A DNA stretch of 42,693 nt from RGIG3002 sp045546775 (GTDB lineage Bacteria > Bacillota > Clostridia > Lachnospirales > Lachnospiraceae). Below, piece after piece: positions 33,124-42,562 of this stretch; within the stretch, counting starts at the first letter, position 1, and each line of letters begins with the position of its first letter. The stretch spans positions 1-42,693 of the forward strand of contig JAZQDM010000038.1 of assembly GCA_045546775.1 (NCBI GenBank), written 5' to 3'. A program made the position numbers and the translations under genes. The notes below the pieces were generated by a model. The model saw only the letters and a list, made by a program, of their open reading frames with translations, did no database searches and was not told where the DNA came from.

Positions 33124-34083
33124 TTATTTATCCTTTTTAATATCTTCTGTTCCCTTACCTGAAATGGTATCTCTCATGTTAGTATCTGCTTTGATATTTT
33201 CCATATCATAGTAGTCCATAATGCCAAGTTTGCCTTCTCTTAATGCATAAGCAAGTGCCTTCGGAACTTCTGCCTCTGCCTCTACTACGTAAGCACGCAT
33301 TTCCTGCTCTTTTGCAACAGCCATTGCTCTTCTTTCTTCTGCTTTAGCCTGTGCAATATTTTTGTCAGCTTCTGCCTGAAGTGACTGCAAGTGTGCACCA
33401 ATGTTACGTCCTACGTCGATATCAGCAATATCGATGGAAAGAATTTCAAATGCAGTACCGGAGTCCAAACCTTTGCTGAGAATACATTTTGAAATATCAT
33501 CCGGGTTTTCCAAAACTGTTTTGTGAGAAAGTGAAGAACCTACTGTTGTTACAATACCTTCACCAATTCTTGCAAGAATCGTTGTTTCACCTGCACCACC
33601 GACTAATCTTTCAAGGTCAGCTCTTACTGTTACTCTTGCTTTAACTAAAAGTTCGATACCGTCTTTTGCAACTGCGGAAACGTTTGTTGTTTCGATAACT
33701 TTCGGGTTAACGCTCATTTTTACAGCTTCCAAAACGTCACGGCCTGCAAGGTCGATTGCTGTTGCTTTTTCAAATGTAAGTGCAATACCTGCTCTTTCGG
33801 ATGCAATCAAAGCATCTACAACGCGGTCAACGTTACCACCTGCAAGGTAATGTGCTTCCAACTGGTTGATGTTGAGTCTTAAACCTGCTTTTGTTGCTTT
33901 GATAAGCGGAATAACGATTCTTGCAGGAACAACTCGTCTAAGACGCATACCGATCAATCCAAAAGCACTTACTCTAACATTTGCTGCAATGGATGAAATC
34001 CAAAGTCCTACCGGAACAAATGTGAAGAATAAAATTACTAATAAAAGTACTACTCCTAATATCGCTGCTGTTAATGGTGTCAT
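33124..34083 (-). CDS. floA: Flotillin-like protein FloA
   Basis: 319 residues from ATG 34083 (MTPLTAAILGVVLLLVILFF), 8 nt after GGGAGG; ATG 34089 is too close to that site. An N-terminal membrane helix (~5-28), then the SPFH domain with RLRRVVPARIVIPLIKATKAG, LEAHYLAGGNVDRVVDALIA and LVKARVTVRADLERLVGGAG, then an alanine/glutamate-rich coiled-coil region (ADKNIAQAKAEERRAMAVAK). FloA scaffolds functional membrane microdomains. Cotranscribed with nfeD (38-nt gap) as in Bacillus yqeZ-yqfA. Confidence 0.95.
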   Translation of the reverse strand: MTPLTAAILGVVLLLVILFFTFVPVGLWISSIAANVRVSAFGLIGMRLRRVVPARIVIPLIKATKAGLRLNINQLEAHYLAGGNVDRVVDALIASERAGIALTFEKATAIDLAGRDVLEAVKMSVNPKVIETTNVSAVAKDGIELLVKARVTVRADLERLVGGAGETTILARIGEGIVTTVGSSLSHKTVLENPDDISKCILSKGLDSGTAFEILSIDIADIDVGRNIGAHLQSLQAEADKNIAQAKAEERRAMAVAKEQEMRAYVVEAEAEVPKALAYALREGKLGIMDYYDMENIKADTNMRDTISGKGTEDIKKDK

Positions 34084-34121
34084 ATACATATCCTCCCTTT
34101 TTTAAAAAGCATTTTATTTAT

Positions 34122-34604
34122 TTATTTTACTTCTTTTACGATTAATTTTGAACCCTCAACTTTATAAATTTCGATTGCTGCATTTTTTTCAATATACATG
34201 CCGTCTGACATAATATTAAAATCTACACCGTCAAAATTTCCGCGGCCGGCAGGTCTTAAATCTGTGACAGCCGTACCCTTCTTTCCAAGAAGATAGTTCA
34301 AATCGTTTGAGCTTATGAAACCGCCTTCTGTTGTCAGTTCATCTTTTAATAAAATTGGTGATTTCAATTTTCCGCAAGCCAAAAGCTTCAAAATAATTGC
34401 AAACATAATTGCCAGTAAAGCGAGTACAACAAGTAAAATAATAACTCCCTGTTCTACCGTTTCTGCCGTTAAGAAAATACCACCGATGAGACATATAATA
34501 CCGGAGATACCCGGTACGCCGAATCCCGGCACTACCATCTCTATTCCTAATAAAATGAAACCTGCGATAAGAAGAACAATTCCGATTGTAATTAATATAT
34601 CCAT
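34122..34604 (-). CDS. NfeD-family protein
   Basis: 160 residues from ATG 34604 (MDILITIGIVLLIAGFILL) with AGGGGGT 9 nt upstream; the longer frame from 34658 has no site. Four membrane segments (short-form NfeD without the ClpP-like protease part) followed by an OB-fold domain: GKKGTAVTDLRPAGRGNFDG and the closing IEIYKVEGSKLIVKEV. NfeD proteins partner with flotillin/stomatin proteins and are usually encoded next to them, as here. Confidence 0.9.
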   Translation of the reverse strand: MDILITIGIVLLIAGFILLGIEMVVPGFGVPGISGIICLIGGIFLTAETVEQGVIILLVVLALLAIMFAIILKLLACGKLKSPILLKDELTTEGGFISSNDLNYLLGKKGTAVTDLRPAGRGNFDGVDFNIMSDGMYIEKNAAIEIYKVEGSKLIVKEVK

Positions 34605-34709
34605 TATTCTTTTACCCCCTTTCTTCGTTTTTATTCTTTTGATAATTGTACTATACAAAAAAAGAGGTTTTTTTAAAATACATAGTCTCTAAGTTATACA
34701 TTTTTGACT

Positions 34710-35540
34710 TCAAAATGTCATTTTTGGCATTTCAACGCAAAAGCTTGTCTTTGATTGGTTTGATGAAACAGTAATTTTTCCTTTATTTTCCTTAACAATC
34801 TGGCTTACGATGAAAAGACCCATTCCGTGTCCTTCTTCTTTTTTCGTTGTAAATCCCTGCTTAAAAATAAGTTCTCTTTTTTCTTCCGAAATATCCGGGC
34901 CGTTGTTGCTAATTTCAAAAATATAACTTTCCTTTTTCTCCCAAATGTCGATTTCAATCTTCTTTTCACCATTTATATCAAAAAGAGCTGTTATCGCATT
35001 ATCAATCAAATTTGCTAAAACTTTGCAAAGTTCCCATGGTTCTGCAGCGATATATTTCAAATCGGACTTGATTTCCATATAAAAATCAATATTTTCTTTT
35101 TCAGCTGCTTCCATTTTTGCCTGCAAAAGTGCATTGACTGCCGGTTGTTTTGTCTTTAAAGCTTTGCTTACTTTCATAATATCTTTAAAAACCGGCTCCA
35201 TGTATTTTTTTGCTTCCTCGTATTCTTCCAGCTCCATCAAACCATAAATTACTTGAATATGATTGAGATAATCGTGTCTTTGGGCGCGTAGCTTCGTATT
35301 GAATTCTTCCAGATTTTTTATGCTTTCCTGCAAATGGTCATTCTTATTTTTTATGGAAAAATACAAAACCAAAGTAGACAAAATACTGCTGAAAACAACA
35401 ATAATAACAGCAATAAAAAATCCTACATTCAGCTCTCCAAATGCTTTTATTCCGGCCATTACAATGACAAAAGCACCTATAAAAAACTGGATTGCACTAA
35501 TGATAAGGATAGTTTTTATAATCTTTTTGTTTACGGACAT
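34710..35540 (-). CDS. SpoOB/AgrC-like sensor histidine kinase
   Basis: 276 residues, smaller than the kinase at 373. Two N-terminal membrane helices (~10-30 and ~40-62) with almost no outside loop, then the box LRAQRHDYLNHIQVIYGLM with His89, a conserved AVNALLQAKMEAAE, N-box KVLANLIDNAITAL and G-box GHGMGLFIV. The short sensor suggests an intramembrane signal. ATG 35540 with GGGAG. It opens the nfeD-floA-Q/N protein-LytTR group; the partner is probably the LytTR regulator at 31356. Confidence 0.9.
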   Translation of the reverse strand: MSVNKKIIKTILIISAIQFFIGAFVIVMAGIKAFGELNVGFFIAVIIVVFSSILSTLVLYFSIKNKNDHLQESIKNLEEFNTKLRAQRHDYLNHIQVIYGLMELEEYEEAKKYMEPVFKDIMKVSKALKTKQPAVNALLQAKMEAAEKENIDFYMEIKSDLKYIAAEPWELCKVLANLIDNAITALFDINGEKKIEIDIWEKKESYIFEISNNGPDISEEKRELIFKQGFTTKKEEGHGMGLFIVSQIVKENKGKITVSSNQSKTSFCVEMPKMTF

Positions 35541-35558
35541 GCTTTCTCCCTCACTTTT

Positions 35559-35590
35559 TAAAAAAGAGAAGCCGATTGTTCAGCTTCCCT
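35559..35590 (-). terminator. Terminator of the gyrA operon
   Basis: GAGAAGC (35566-35572) and GCTTCCC (35583-35589) form a 7-bp stem (one wobble) with a T6 tail on the minus strand. It lies just after the gyrA stop and ahead of the kinase start. Confidence 0.7.
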
Positions 35591-35599
35591 TTTCTTTTC

Positions 35600-38158
35600 T
35601 TATTCTTCTGTTTCCTCGGTCGGCAAAGTCACTTCTTCTTCCATGAAAGGTTTACTCTCCTCTTCCGGAATTTCTTCAAGTGCATCTTCCAAATTTTCAA
35701 ATTCTTCGTTGCCGTTAGAAACTTTTTCTCTTACTTTGGCAATTTTTGCTACTTTTACACCTTTATCAAGGTTAATAAGCTTCACGCCGGAAGTAATTCG
35801 TCCGAGAGTGGAAATGTCGTCCATTCTAAGCTGAATGATAATACCTTCTGTTGTAATCATCATGATTTCATTATCATCTTTTACAGCTTTCACGCCTACA
35901 ACATCACCTGTTTTTTCGGTAATCTTGTAGCATTTTACGCCTTTACCGCCACGTTTTTGAACGGTAAATTCTTCCAGATACGTACGTTTACCCATGCCGT
36001 TTTCGGAAACAATCAAGAGGGAATCGCCCTGGTGGTCTAACTGCATTCCTACAATTTCATCACCATCCATAAGGTTCATACCAATAACACCCATGGAATT
36101 TCTTCCCGTATTTCTTACATCTGTTTCTTTGAAACGGATACACATACCAAATTTTGTAACGAGGAAAATCTCCGTATCTTTGCTCGTTGTTTTTACTTCA
36201 ATCAACTCATCATTTTCACGTAAGTTAATTGCAGTAAGACCGTTTTTGCGGACATTATTGTATTCCATTACGGAAGTTTTCTTTGCAATACCATTCTTTG
36301 TAATCATGAAGAGGTTTTTGTCTTCTTCGTATTCTTTGAGCGGTATCATGGCAGAAATTTTTTCACCCGGGTTAAGCTGCAACAAGTTAATAATTGCAGT
36401 TCCGCGCGCTGTTCTGCCCGCTTCCGGAATTTCATAAGCTTTTAAGCGGTAAACACGACCGTAATTTGTAAAGAACATAAGGTAATGGTGTGTTGTAGTC
36501 ATAAGCAAATCTTCGATGTAATCATCTTCGATTGTCTGCATTCCTTTAATACCTTTACCGCCTCTGTTCTGGGAACGGAAGTTATCTACTGTCATTCTCT
36601 TGATGTAACCGAGACTTGTCATGGCGATTACTGTATTTTCTCTAGGAATCAAATCTTCCATGGAAATATCAAACTCGTCAAATCCGATTGCACTTCTTCT
36701 GTCATCGCCGAATTTTTCGGAAATAATAAGAATTTCTTCTTTGATGACACCGAGTAATAACTTTTCATCGGCAAGAATTGCTTTTAATTCCGCGATTTTT
36801 GCCAACAATTCTTTATGCTCATTTTCCAGTTTTTCTCTTTCCAAACCGGTGAGAGCACGGAGACGCATATCAACAATTGCCTGTGATTGAACGTCTGTAA
36901 GACCGAAACGCTCCATCAATTTTTCTTTTGCAATGGCTGTCGTCTGGCTTCCTCTAATAATTTTGATAACTTCATCAATATTATCAAGGGCAATTAACAA
37001 ACCTTGTAAAATATGATCTCGCTCTTCCGCTTTGTTTAAATCATATTTCGTTCTTCTTGTTACTACGTCTTCCTGATGTTTCAAGTAATATCCTAACATC
37101 TCAAGAAGATTCATAACTTTCGGCTGGTTGTTATCCAGCGCAAGCATAATAATACCGAATGTATCCTGAAGCTGTGTATGTTTGTAAAGCTGATTCAAAA
37201 TTACATTTGCATTTGCATCTCTACGAAGCTCAATAACAATACGCATACCTTCTCGGTTAGATTCATCGCGGAGGTCTGTAATTCCGTCAATCTTTTTGTC
37301 ACGTACAAGCTCAGCAATTTTTTCGATAAGTCTTGCTTTGTTTACCATGTAAGGAAGTTCCGTAACGATAATACGGCTCTTTCCGTTTGACATTGTCTCA
37401 ATGTTTGTCACAGCACGAACGCGCACTTTTCCGCGGCCCGTACGATAAGCTTCCTCACTTCCTCTTGTTCCTAAAATAACACCGCCGGTAGGGAAGTCAG
37501 GTCCTTTTATAATTTCCAGAAGTTCTTCAATTTCTGTTTCTCTTCCTTCAATTTTGTTATCAATAATTTTGACAACTGCCGCAATCACTTCACGTAAATT
37601 GTGAGGCGGAATATTTGTTGCCATACCAACCGCAATACCGGAAGTTCCGTTTACCAAAAGGTTCGGATAACGGCTCGGCAAAACAGTAGGTTCTTTTTCT
37701 GTTTCATCAAAGTTTGGTGCAAAATCAACGGTATCTTTTCCGATATCAGCCAAAAGCTCCATGGAAATTTTGCTCAGTCTTGCTTCTGTATAACGCATAG
37801 CAGCAGCGCCGTCGCCATCCACAGAACCAAAGTTTCCGTGACCATCAACGAGCGGATATCTGGTAGACCACTCCTGCGCCATATTAACCAAAGCACCATA
37901 AATAGAGCTGTCACCGTGAGGATGGTATTTACCCATTGTATCACCGACAATACGGGCACTTTTTCTGTGCGGCTTGTCAGGACCGTTGTTAAGTTCAATC
38001 ATAGAATAAAGTACTCTACGCTGAACCGGCTTCAAACCATCTCTTACATCAGGAAGCGCACGGGAAGCAATAACACTCATGGCATAGTCAATATAAGACT
38101 TTTCCATCGTTTTCTTCAGGTCAACTTCATGAATTTTATCAAAAATTTGATCGTCCAT
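35600..38158 (-). CDS. gyrA: DNA gyrase subunit A
   Basis: 852 residues. Catalytic Tyr123 in MRYTEARLSK; the quinolone region reads KYHPHGDSSIYGALVNMAQ with Ser84 (E. coli Ser83) and Gly88 (E. coli Asp87). The C-terminal beta-pinwheel is present with the GyrA-box QNRGGKG (in FRSQNRGGKGIKG); an acidic tail (EEIPEEESKPFMEEEVTLP) closes the protein. Subunit A of the type II topoisomerase that introduces negative supercoils. ATG 38158 follows GGAGATAAA; 14 nt after gyrB. Confidence 0.98.
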   Translation of the reverse strand: MDDQIFDKIHEVDLKKTMEKSYIDYAMSVIASRALPDVRDGLKPVQRRVLYSMIELNNGPDKPHRKSARIVGDTMGKYHPHGDSSIYGALVNMAQEWSTRYPLVDGHGNFGSVDGDGAAAMRYTEARLSKISMELLADIGKDTVDFAPNFDETEKEPTVLPSRYPNLLVNGTSGIAVGMATNIPPHNLREVIAAVVKIIDNKIEGRETEIEELLEIIKGPDFPTGGVILGTRGSEEAYRTGRGKVRVRAVTNIETMSNGKSRIIVTELPYMVNKARLIEKIAELVRDKKIDGITDLRDESNREGMRIVIELRRDANANVILNQLYKHTQLQDTFGIIMLALDNNQPKVMNLLEMLGYYLKHQEDVVTRRTKYDLNKAEERDHILQGLLIALDNIDEVIKIIRGSQTTAIAKEKLMERFGLTDVQSQAIVDMRLRALTGLEREKLENEHKELLAKIAELKAILADEKLLLGVIKEEILIISEKFGDDRRSAIGFDEFDISMEDLIPRENTVIAMTSLGYIKRMTVDNFRSQNRGGKGIKGMQTIEDDYIEDLLMTTTHHYLMFFTNYGRVYRLKAYEIPEAGRTARGTAIINLLQLNPGEKISAMIPLKEYEEDKNLFMITKNGIAKKTSVMEYNNVRKNGLTAINLRENDELIEVKTTSKDTEIFLVTKFGMCIRFKETDVRNTGRNSMGVIGMNLMDGDEIVGMQLDHQGDSLLIVSENGMGKRTYLEEFTVQKRGGKGVKCYKITEKTGDVVGVKAVKDDNEIMMITTEGIIIQLRMDDISTLGRITSGVKLINLDKGVKVAKIAKVREKVSNGNEEFENLEDALEEIPEEESKPFMEEEVTLPTEETEE

Positions 38159-38172
38159 TTTATCTCCATTTC

Positions 38173-40089
38173 TTAAATATCAAGATTTTTCACATATTTA
38201 GCATTTTCTTCAATAAATTCACGTCTCGGCTCTACTTTATCACCCATAAGAGTTGTAAAAGTCAAATCCAATTCAGATTCTGCTTCTTCATCCATGGATA
38301 CTCTCAAAAGAACTCTCTTTTCCGGGTCCATAGTTGTATCCCAAAGCTGCTCTGCATCCATCTCACCAAGACCTTTGTAACGCTGAATCTTATTGTTCTG
38401 GTCTCTTCCTACCTCACGAAGAATACTGTCTAATTCTTCATCACTGTACGCATACCATACTTTTTTATTTTTCTCCAGCTTATAAAGCGGCGGCTGCGCA
38501 AGGTATACATATCCGCCTTTGATAAGCTCCGGCATAAAACGATAAATAAAAGTAAGCAACAACGTAGCAATATGAGCACCGTCAACGTCGGCATCAGTCA
38601 TAATAATAATTTTGTGATAGCGAAGCTTGCTAATATCAAAATCATCGTGAATACCGGTACCAAAAGCCGTAATCATTGCTTTTATTTCTGCGTTGGCATA
38701 TATTTTATCAAGTCTTGCTTTTTCTACGTTCAAAATCTTACCTCTAAGAGGAAGAATAGCCTGTGTTGCACGGCTTCTCGCTGTTTTAGCAGAACCGCCG
38801 GCGGAATCACCCTCTACGATGTAGATTTCACAGTTTTTCGGGTCTTTGTCAGAGCAGTCTGCCAATTTACCCGGCAAAGAACTGTTTTCCAAAGCTGTTT
38901 TTCTTCTAGTTAAATCTCTTGCTTTTCGGGCTGCATCTCTCGCACGCTGAGCCAAAATAGATTTTTCACAAATTACTTTTGCAACAGCAGGATTTTGCTC
39001 AAGGAAATAAGTAAGCTGCTCGCTTACAATGCTATCCACTGCACCTCTTGCTTCAGAGTTACCAAGTTTTTGTTTTGTCTGACCTTCAAACTGGGGCTCT
39101 TCAATTTTAACACTTACAATGGCAGTAAGACCTTCCCTTATATCTTCACCGGAAAGGTTCGGTTCACTGTCTTTTAACAATTTATTTGTTCTCGCATAAT
39201 CGTTAAATGTCTTTGTTAAAGCATTTCTAAAACCGATTAAATGCGTACCGCCTTCCGGCGTTGTAATATTATTAACAAAGCTGTATACACTTTCTGTGTA
39301 AGAATCGTTGTGCTGAAGGGATACTTCCACATATACGTTATTTTTTGTGCCTTCAAAATACATAATATTTTCATACAAGGCAGCTTTGCTTCGGTTCAAA
39401 TATGTAACAAATTCTTTGATACCGCCAGCATAATGGAATTCTTTTACTCTCTGAGGCTCTTCTCTGTCATCGCGGAGAATAATTTTTAAATTTTTTGTAA
39501 GGAATGCCATTTCCCTGAATCTTTGTTTCAACGTATCGTAATCGTATACAGTCTCTTCAAAAATAGTACCATCCGGTTTAAATGTTACTTTTGTACCTGT
39601 TTTTTCTACCGGACATTCACCGATTACTTCAAGCGGATAACATACATGTCCTCTCTCATAACGTTGTTTATGTATTTTTCCATCCTGGAAAATTTCAACT
39701 TCAAGCCAGTCGGAAAGAGCATTTACAACAGACGCACCTACACCGTGAAGTCCGCCGGATACTTTGTATCCTCCACCGCCGAATTTACCGCCGGCATGCA
39801 GTACCGTAAATACAACTTCTACAGCAGGAATTCCTGCTTTTTGGTTGATTCCTACCGGAATACCGCGTCCATTATCTTCTACCGTAATAGAATTGTCTTT
39901 ATTGATAGTGACATCTATCGTATCGCAGTATCCTGCCAACGCTTCATCGACAGAGTTATCCACAATTTCGTACACTAAATGGTGTAAACCTCTCAAAGAA
40001 GTACTTCCGATGTACATACCGGGTCTTTTTCTTACTGCTTCCAACCCTTCTAATATCTGTATTTGGTCTGCTCCGTATTCGTTACTCAT
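38173..40089 (-). CDS. gyrB: DNA gyrase subunit B
   Basis: 638 residues from ATG 40089 (MSNEYGADQIQILEGLEA) with GGAG at 6 nt; ATG 40101 would include that site. ATPase motifs EIVDNSVDEALAGYCD and VEDNGRGIPVGI, then TOPRIM motifs EGDSAGGSAK and DADVDGAHI, and the closing QRYKGLGEMDAEQLW. Supplies the ATPase and part of the cleavage site of gyrase. In operon order recF-gyrB-gyrA. Confidence 0.98.
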   Translation of the reverse strand: MSNEYGADQIQILEGLEAVRKRPGMYIGSTSLRGLHHLVYEIVDNSVDEALAGYCDTIDVTINKDNSITVEDNGRGIPVGINQKAGIPAVEVVFTVLHAGGKFGGGGYKVSGGLHGVGASVVNALSDWLEVEIFQDGKIHKQRYERGHVCYPLEVIGECPVEKTGTKVTFKPDGTIFEETVYDYDTLKQRFREMAFLTKNLKIILRDDREEPQRVKEFHYAGGIKEFVTYLNRSKAALYENIMYFEGTKNNVYVEVSLQHNDSYTESVYSFVNNITTPEGGTHLIGFRNALTKTFNDYARTNKLLKDSEPNLSGEDIREGLTAIVSVKIEEPQFEGQTKQKLGNSEARGAVDSIVSEQLTYFLEQNPAVAKVICEKSILAQRARDAARKARDLTRRKTALENSSLPGKLADCSDKDPKNCEIYIVEGDSAGGSAKTARSRATQAILPLRGKILNVEKARLDKIYANAEIKAMITAFGTGIHDDFDISKLRYHKIIIMTDADVDGAHIATLLLTFIYRFMPELIKGGYVYLAQPPLYKLEKNKKVWYAYSDEELDSILREVGRDQNNKIQRYKGLGEMDAEQLWDTTMDPEKRVLLRVSMDEEAESELDLTFTTLMGDKVEPRREFIEENAKYVKNLDI

Positions 40090-40123
40090 TCCTATCTCCA
40101 TTCTATCTGAATTTCACAGATAA

Positions 40124-41206
40124 TTATTTTCTTTCCACAACACCGTTTATTACATTGTAAACTCTGTTAATTTCAAAACGATTATTTACAAATTCATCCA
40201 GACCGGTACATGTAATAATCGTTTGTATATCACCGATACTGTTTAAAAGATAATTTTGTCTGTTACTGTCAAGTTCCGATAAAACATCGTCCAAAAGAAG
40301 AACCGGTGTATCTTTCGCAATCTTTTTTACCAATTCAATTTCCGATAATTTCAAGGACAAAGCTGCTGTTCTTTGCTGTCCCTGGGAACCGAATTTCCTA
40401 ATATCCACGCCATTTACTATAAAAGCAAAATCGTCTCTGTGGGGTCCTACCGTTGTCTGTTTTAAGCGGATATCCCTCTCCTGGTTTACTCGCAATTTGC
40501 TCTCATAATTTTCAATAGTCACTTCCGGCTCATATTTTATAATTAATTCTTCTTTTTCACCGGACAATTTTTTGTGAATATCATAAATAATTTCATTTAA
40601 CTGCGAAACAAAAGTTTGTCTTCTCTCAATGATTTTGCTTCCAAAGGAAACAAGCTGAGAATCCCATATATTAAGTGTATCCTTCAAACTGGGATTCATA
40701 TACAAATCTTTCAAAAGTTTATTTCTTTGATTTACAATTTTGTTGTAATGATTGAGATTATAAAGATAAAAATTGTCCAACTGACACAATTCCATATCTA
40801 CAAATCTTCTTCTTTCCGCCGGGCCGTTTTTTATAATACTTAAATCTTCCGGTGAAAAAAATACAACATTCAAAAGTCCAAGCAGCTCCGCTGCTTTTTT
40901 TATTTTTTGGCCGTTAATGGCAATTCCCTTTGACTTACTCTTTCGAAGATGCATATCTACTTTGTATTCCACATCTTCTTTGTCAAGATAAGTTCTGATA
41001 TGGGACTCGTCACAACCAAATTTTATAATATCCTGATCTTTGCTGCTTTTGTGAGATTTTGTCGTGGAAGACAAATAAATCGCTTCCAAAATATTTGTCT
41101 TACCTTGCGCATTATCTCCAAAAAGAATATTGGTACCGCGGTCAAATTCAATAGCAAGCATGTCATAATTTCTGAAATTTGAAAGTTCAAGTGACTTTAT
41201 AATCAT
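40124..41206 (-). CDS. recF: DNA replication and repair protein RecF
   Basis: 360 residues. Walker A GDNAQGKT at 30-37, signature SQGQQRTAALSLKLSE and Walker B PVLLLDDVLSELDSNRQNYL. An SMC-like ATPase that loads RecA at gaps with RecO and RecR. ATG 41206, 9 nt after yaaA; typical position next to dnaN and gyrB. Confidence 0.97.
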   Translation of the reverse strand: MIIKSLELSNFRNYDMLAIEFDRGTNILFGDNAQGKTNILEAIYLSSTTKSHKSSKDQDIIKFGCDESHIRTYLDKEDVEYKVDMHLRKSKSKGIAINGQKIKKAAELLGLLNVVFFSPEDLSIIKNGPAERRRFVDMELCQLDNFYLYNLNHYNKIVNQRNKLLKDLYMNPSLKDTLNIWDSQLVSFGSKIIERRQTFVSQLNEIIYDIHKKLSGEKEELIIKYEPEVTIENYESKLRVNQERDIRLKQTTVGPHRDDFAFIVNGVDIRKFGSQGQQRTAALSLKLSEIELVKKIAKDTPVLLLDDVLSELDSNRQNYLLNSIGDIQTIITCTGLDEFVNNRFEINRVYNVINGVVERK

Positions 41207-41215
41207 GTACTAACC

Positions 41216-41425
41216 TTACCTTGTTATTTTTATTTGTTCGCCGTCAAACTCAACAATATCGCCTTCTACAAGCTTCTTCCCACGCTGCAACTCTACTTTT
41301 CCGTTTACTTTTACAAGTCCGTCCTGAATGATATATTTTGCATCTACGCCGCTCTCAGCAAGACCTGCTGCCTTAAGTGCCTGTCCAAGCTTAATATAAT
41401 CTTCTTTTAATTTTATAATTTCCAT
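41216..41425 (-). CDS. yaaA: S4-domain RNA-binding protein YaaA
   Basis: 69 residues, nearly all S4 domain: YIKLGQALKAAGLAESG, AKYIIQDGLVKVNGKVELQR and GDIVEFDGEQIKI. Small S4 proteins between dnaN and recF are the YaaA/RlbA type, probably linked to ribosomes or RNA. ATG 41425. 25-nt gap to dnaN. Confidence 0.95.
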   Translation of the reverse strand: MEIIKLKEDYIKLGQALKAAGLAESGVDAKYIIQDGLVKVNGKVELQRGKKLVEGDIVEFDGEQIKITR

Positions 41426-41450
41426 TTATGAAACCTCAAAATACTTTTTA

Positions 41451-42560
41451 TTAGCTTACTGTTGTAAAGTTAACCGGAAGAATGAGGTAAATATAGCTTT
41501 CGTCCTCATTTTTAATAAAGCAAGGAGCTTTCGGATTTACAAAATAAAGATCAATATCTTCATCATCAATTACTTTTAAAGCATCAATAAGGAATTTTGG
41601 ATTAAAACCAATCATCAGGTCTTTTCCATTTTTCATAATATCAATTTCTTCGTTCATGCTACCAACTGTGGAATTAATTTTAAGTTCCATAGCTTCATCC
41701 GTAATATTGATAATAATAGGCTTTTTGTCTCCTTCTTTTACAAGAAGAGTGGCTCTGTCGATACAGCTCAAAAATTCTCTTTTATTAATATTTACTTTTG
41801 TCTCATAATCGCTGGAGAGCATCTGATCAATTTTGAAATATTCCCCTTCAATGAGACGGGAAACAACAACTGTATTATCAAATTCAAATACAATATGTTT
41901 GTTTGTAAAGAAAATACTTACATCTTTGTCTGTATCTCCGGATAAAATCTTGCTCACTTCATTCAAAGTTTTGCCCGGAACAACAACTTTTCTGTCATTG
42001 TAAGAGTTTTTAAGTTCTATTTTACGGATAGAAATACGATGTCCGTCCAAAGAAACGACTTTTAACATATTTCCTTTTATTTCAAATAACTCACCTGACA
42101 TTAATTTATTATTATCATTGTCAGAAATAGAGAAAATAGTCTGTCTTACAACTTCTTTTAAAGTAAACTGGGAAAGAATAATAGAATCTTCTCTTTCAAT
42201 AGCAGGAAGATAAGAGAAATCTTCTCCTGATTTACCAATAATATTAAATTTAGCTTTTTCACAAGTAATTGTTGTTTTGTATGTAGGATCTGTTTCAATT
42301 CTAATAAAGCTGTCAGGAAGTTTTCTAACAATCTCTAAAAATATTTTTGCATCAAGTGCAATAATGCCTTTTTCAATAATGTCACCTTCGATAGTTGTTT
42401 CAATACCAAGTTCCATATCATTTGCTGTAAGCTTAATTACTCCTGAAGTAGCATCAATAAGAATACATTCAAGAATTGACATTGTAGTTTTGCTCGGTAC
42501 TGCTTTTGATACAATCTGAACACCGTTTAAAAGATTAGATTTAGAACATACGATTTTCAT
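41451..42560 (-). CDS. dnaN: DNA polymerase III beta sliding clamp
   Basis: 369 residues, three repeated clamp domains. Recognisable segments: LLNGVQIVSKAVPSKTTMSI, VPGKTLNEVSKIL, FFTNKHIVFEFDN, SRLIEGEYFKIDQML, and the C-terminal ending NEDESYIYLILPVNF. Holds polymerase III on DNA. ATG 42560 lies 11 nt after GGGAG, with a DnaA box in between. First gene visible of the operon; dnaA is expected beyond the window edge. Confidence 0.97.
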   Translation of the reverse strand: MKIVCSKSNLLNGVQIVSKAVPSKTTMSILECILIDATSGVIKLTANDMELGIETTIEGDIIEKGIIALDAKIFLEIVRKLPDSFIRIETDPTYKTTITCEKAKFNIIGKSGEDFSYLPAIEREDSIILSQFTLKEVVRQTIFSISDNDNNKLMSGELFEIKGNMLKVVSLDGHRISIRKIELKNSYNDRKVVVPGKTLNEVSKILSGDTDKDVSIFFTNKHIVFEFDNTVVVSRLIEGEYFKIDQMLSSDYETKVNINKREFLSCIDRATLLVKEGDKKPIIINITDEAMELKINSTVGSMNEEIDIMKNGKDLMIGFNPKFLIDALKVIDDEDIDLYFVNPKAPCFIKNEDESYIYLILPVNFTTVS

Positions 42561-42562
42561 AA

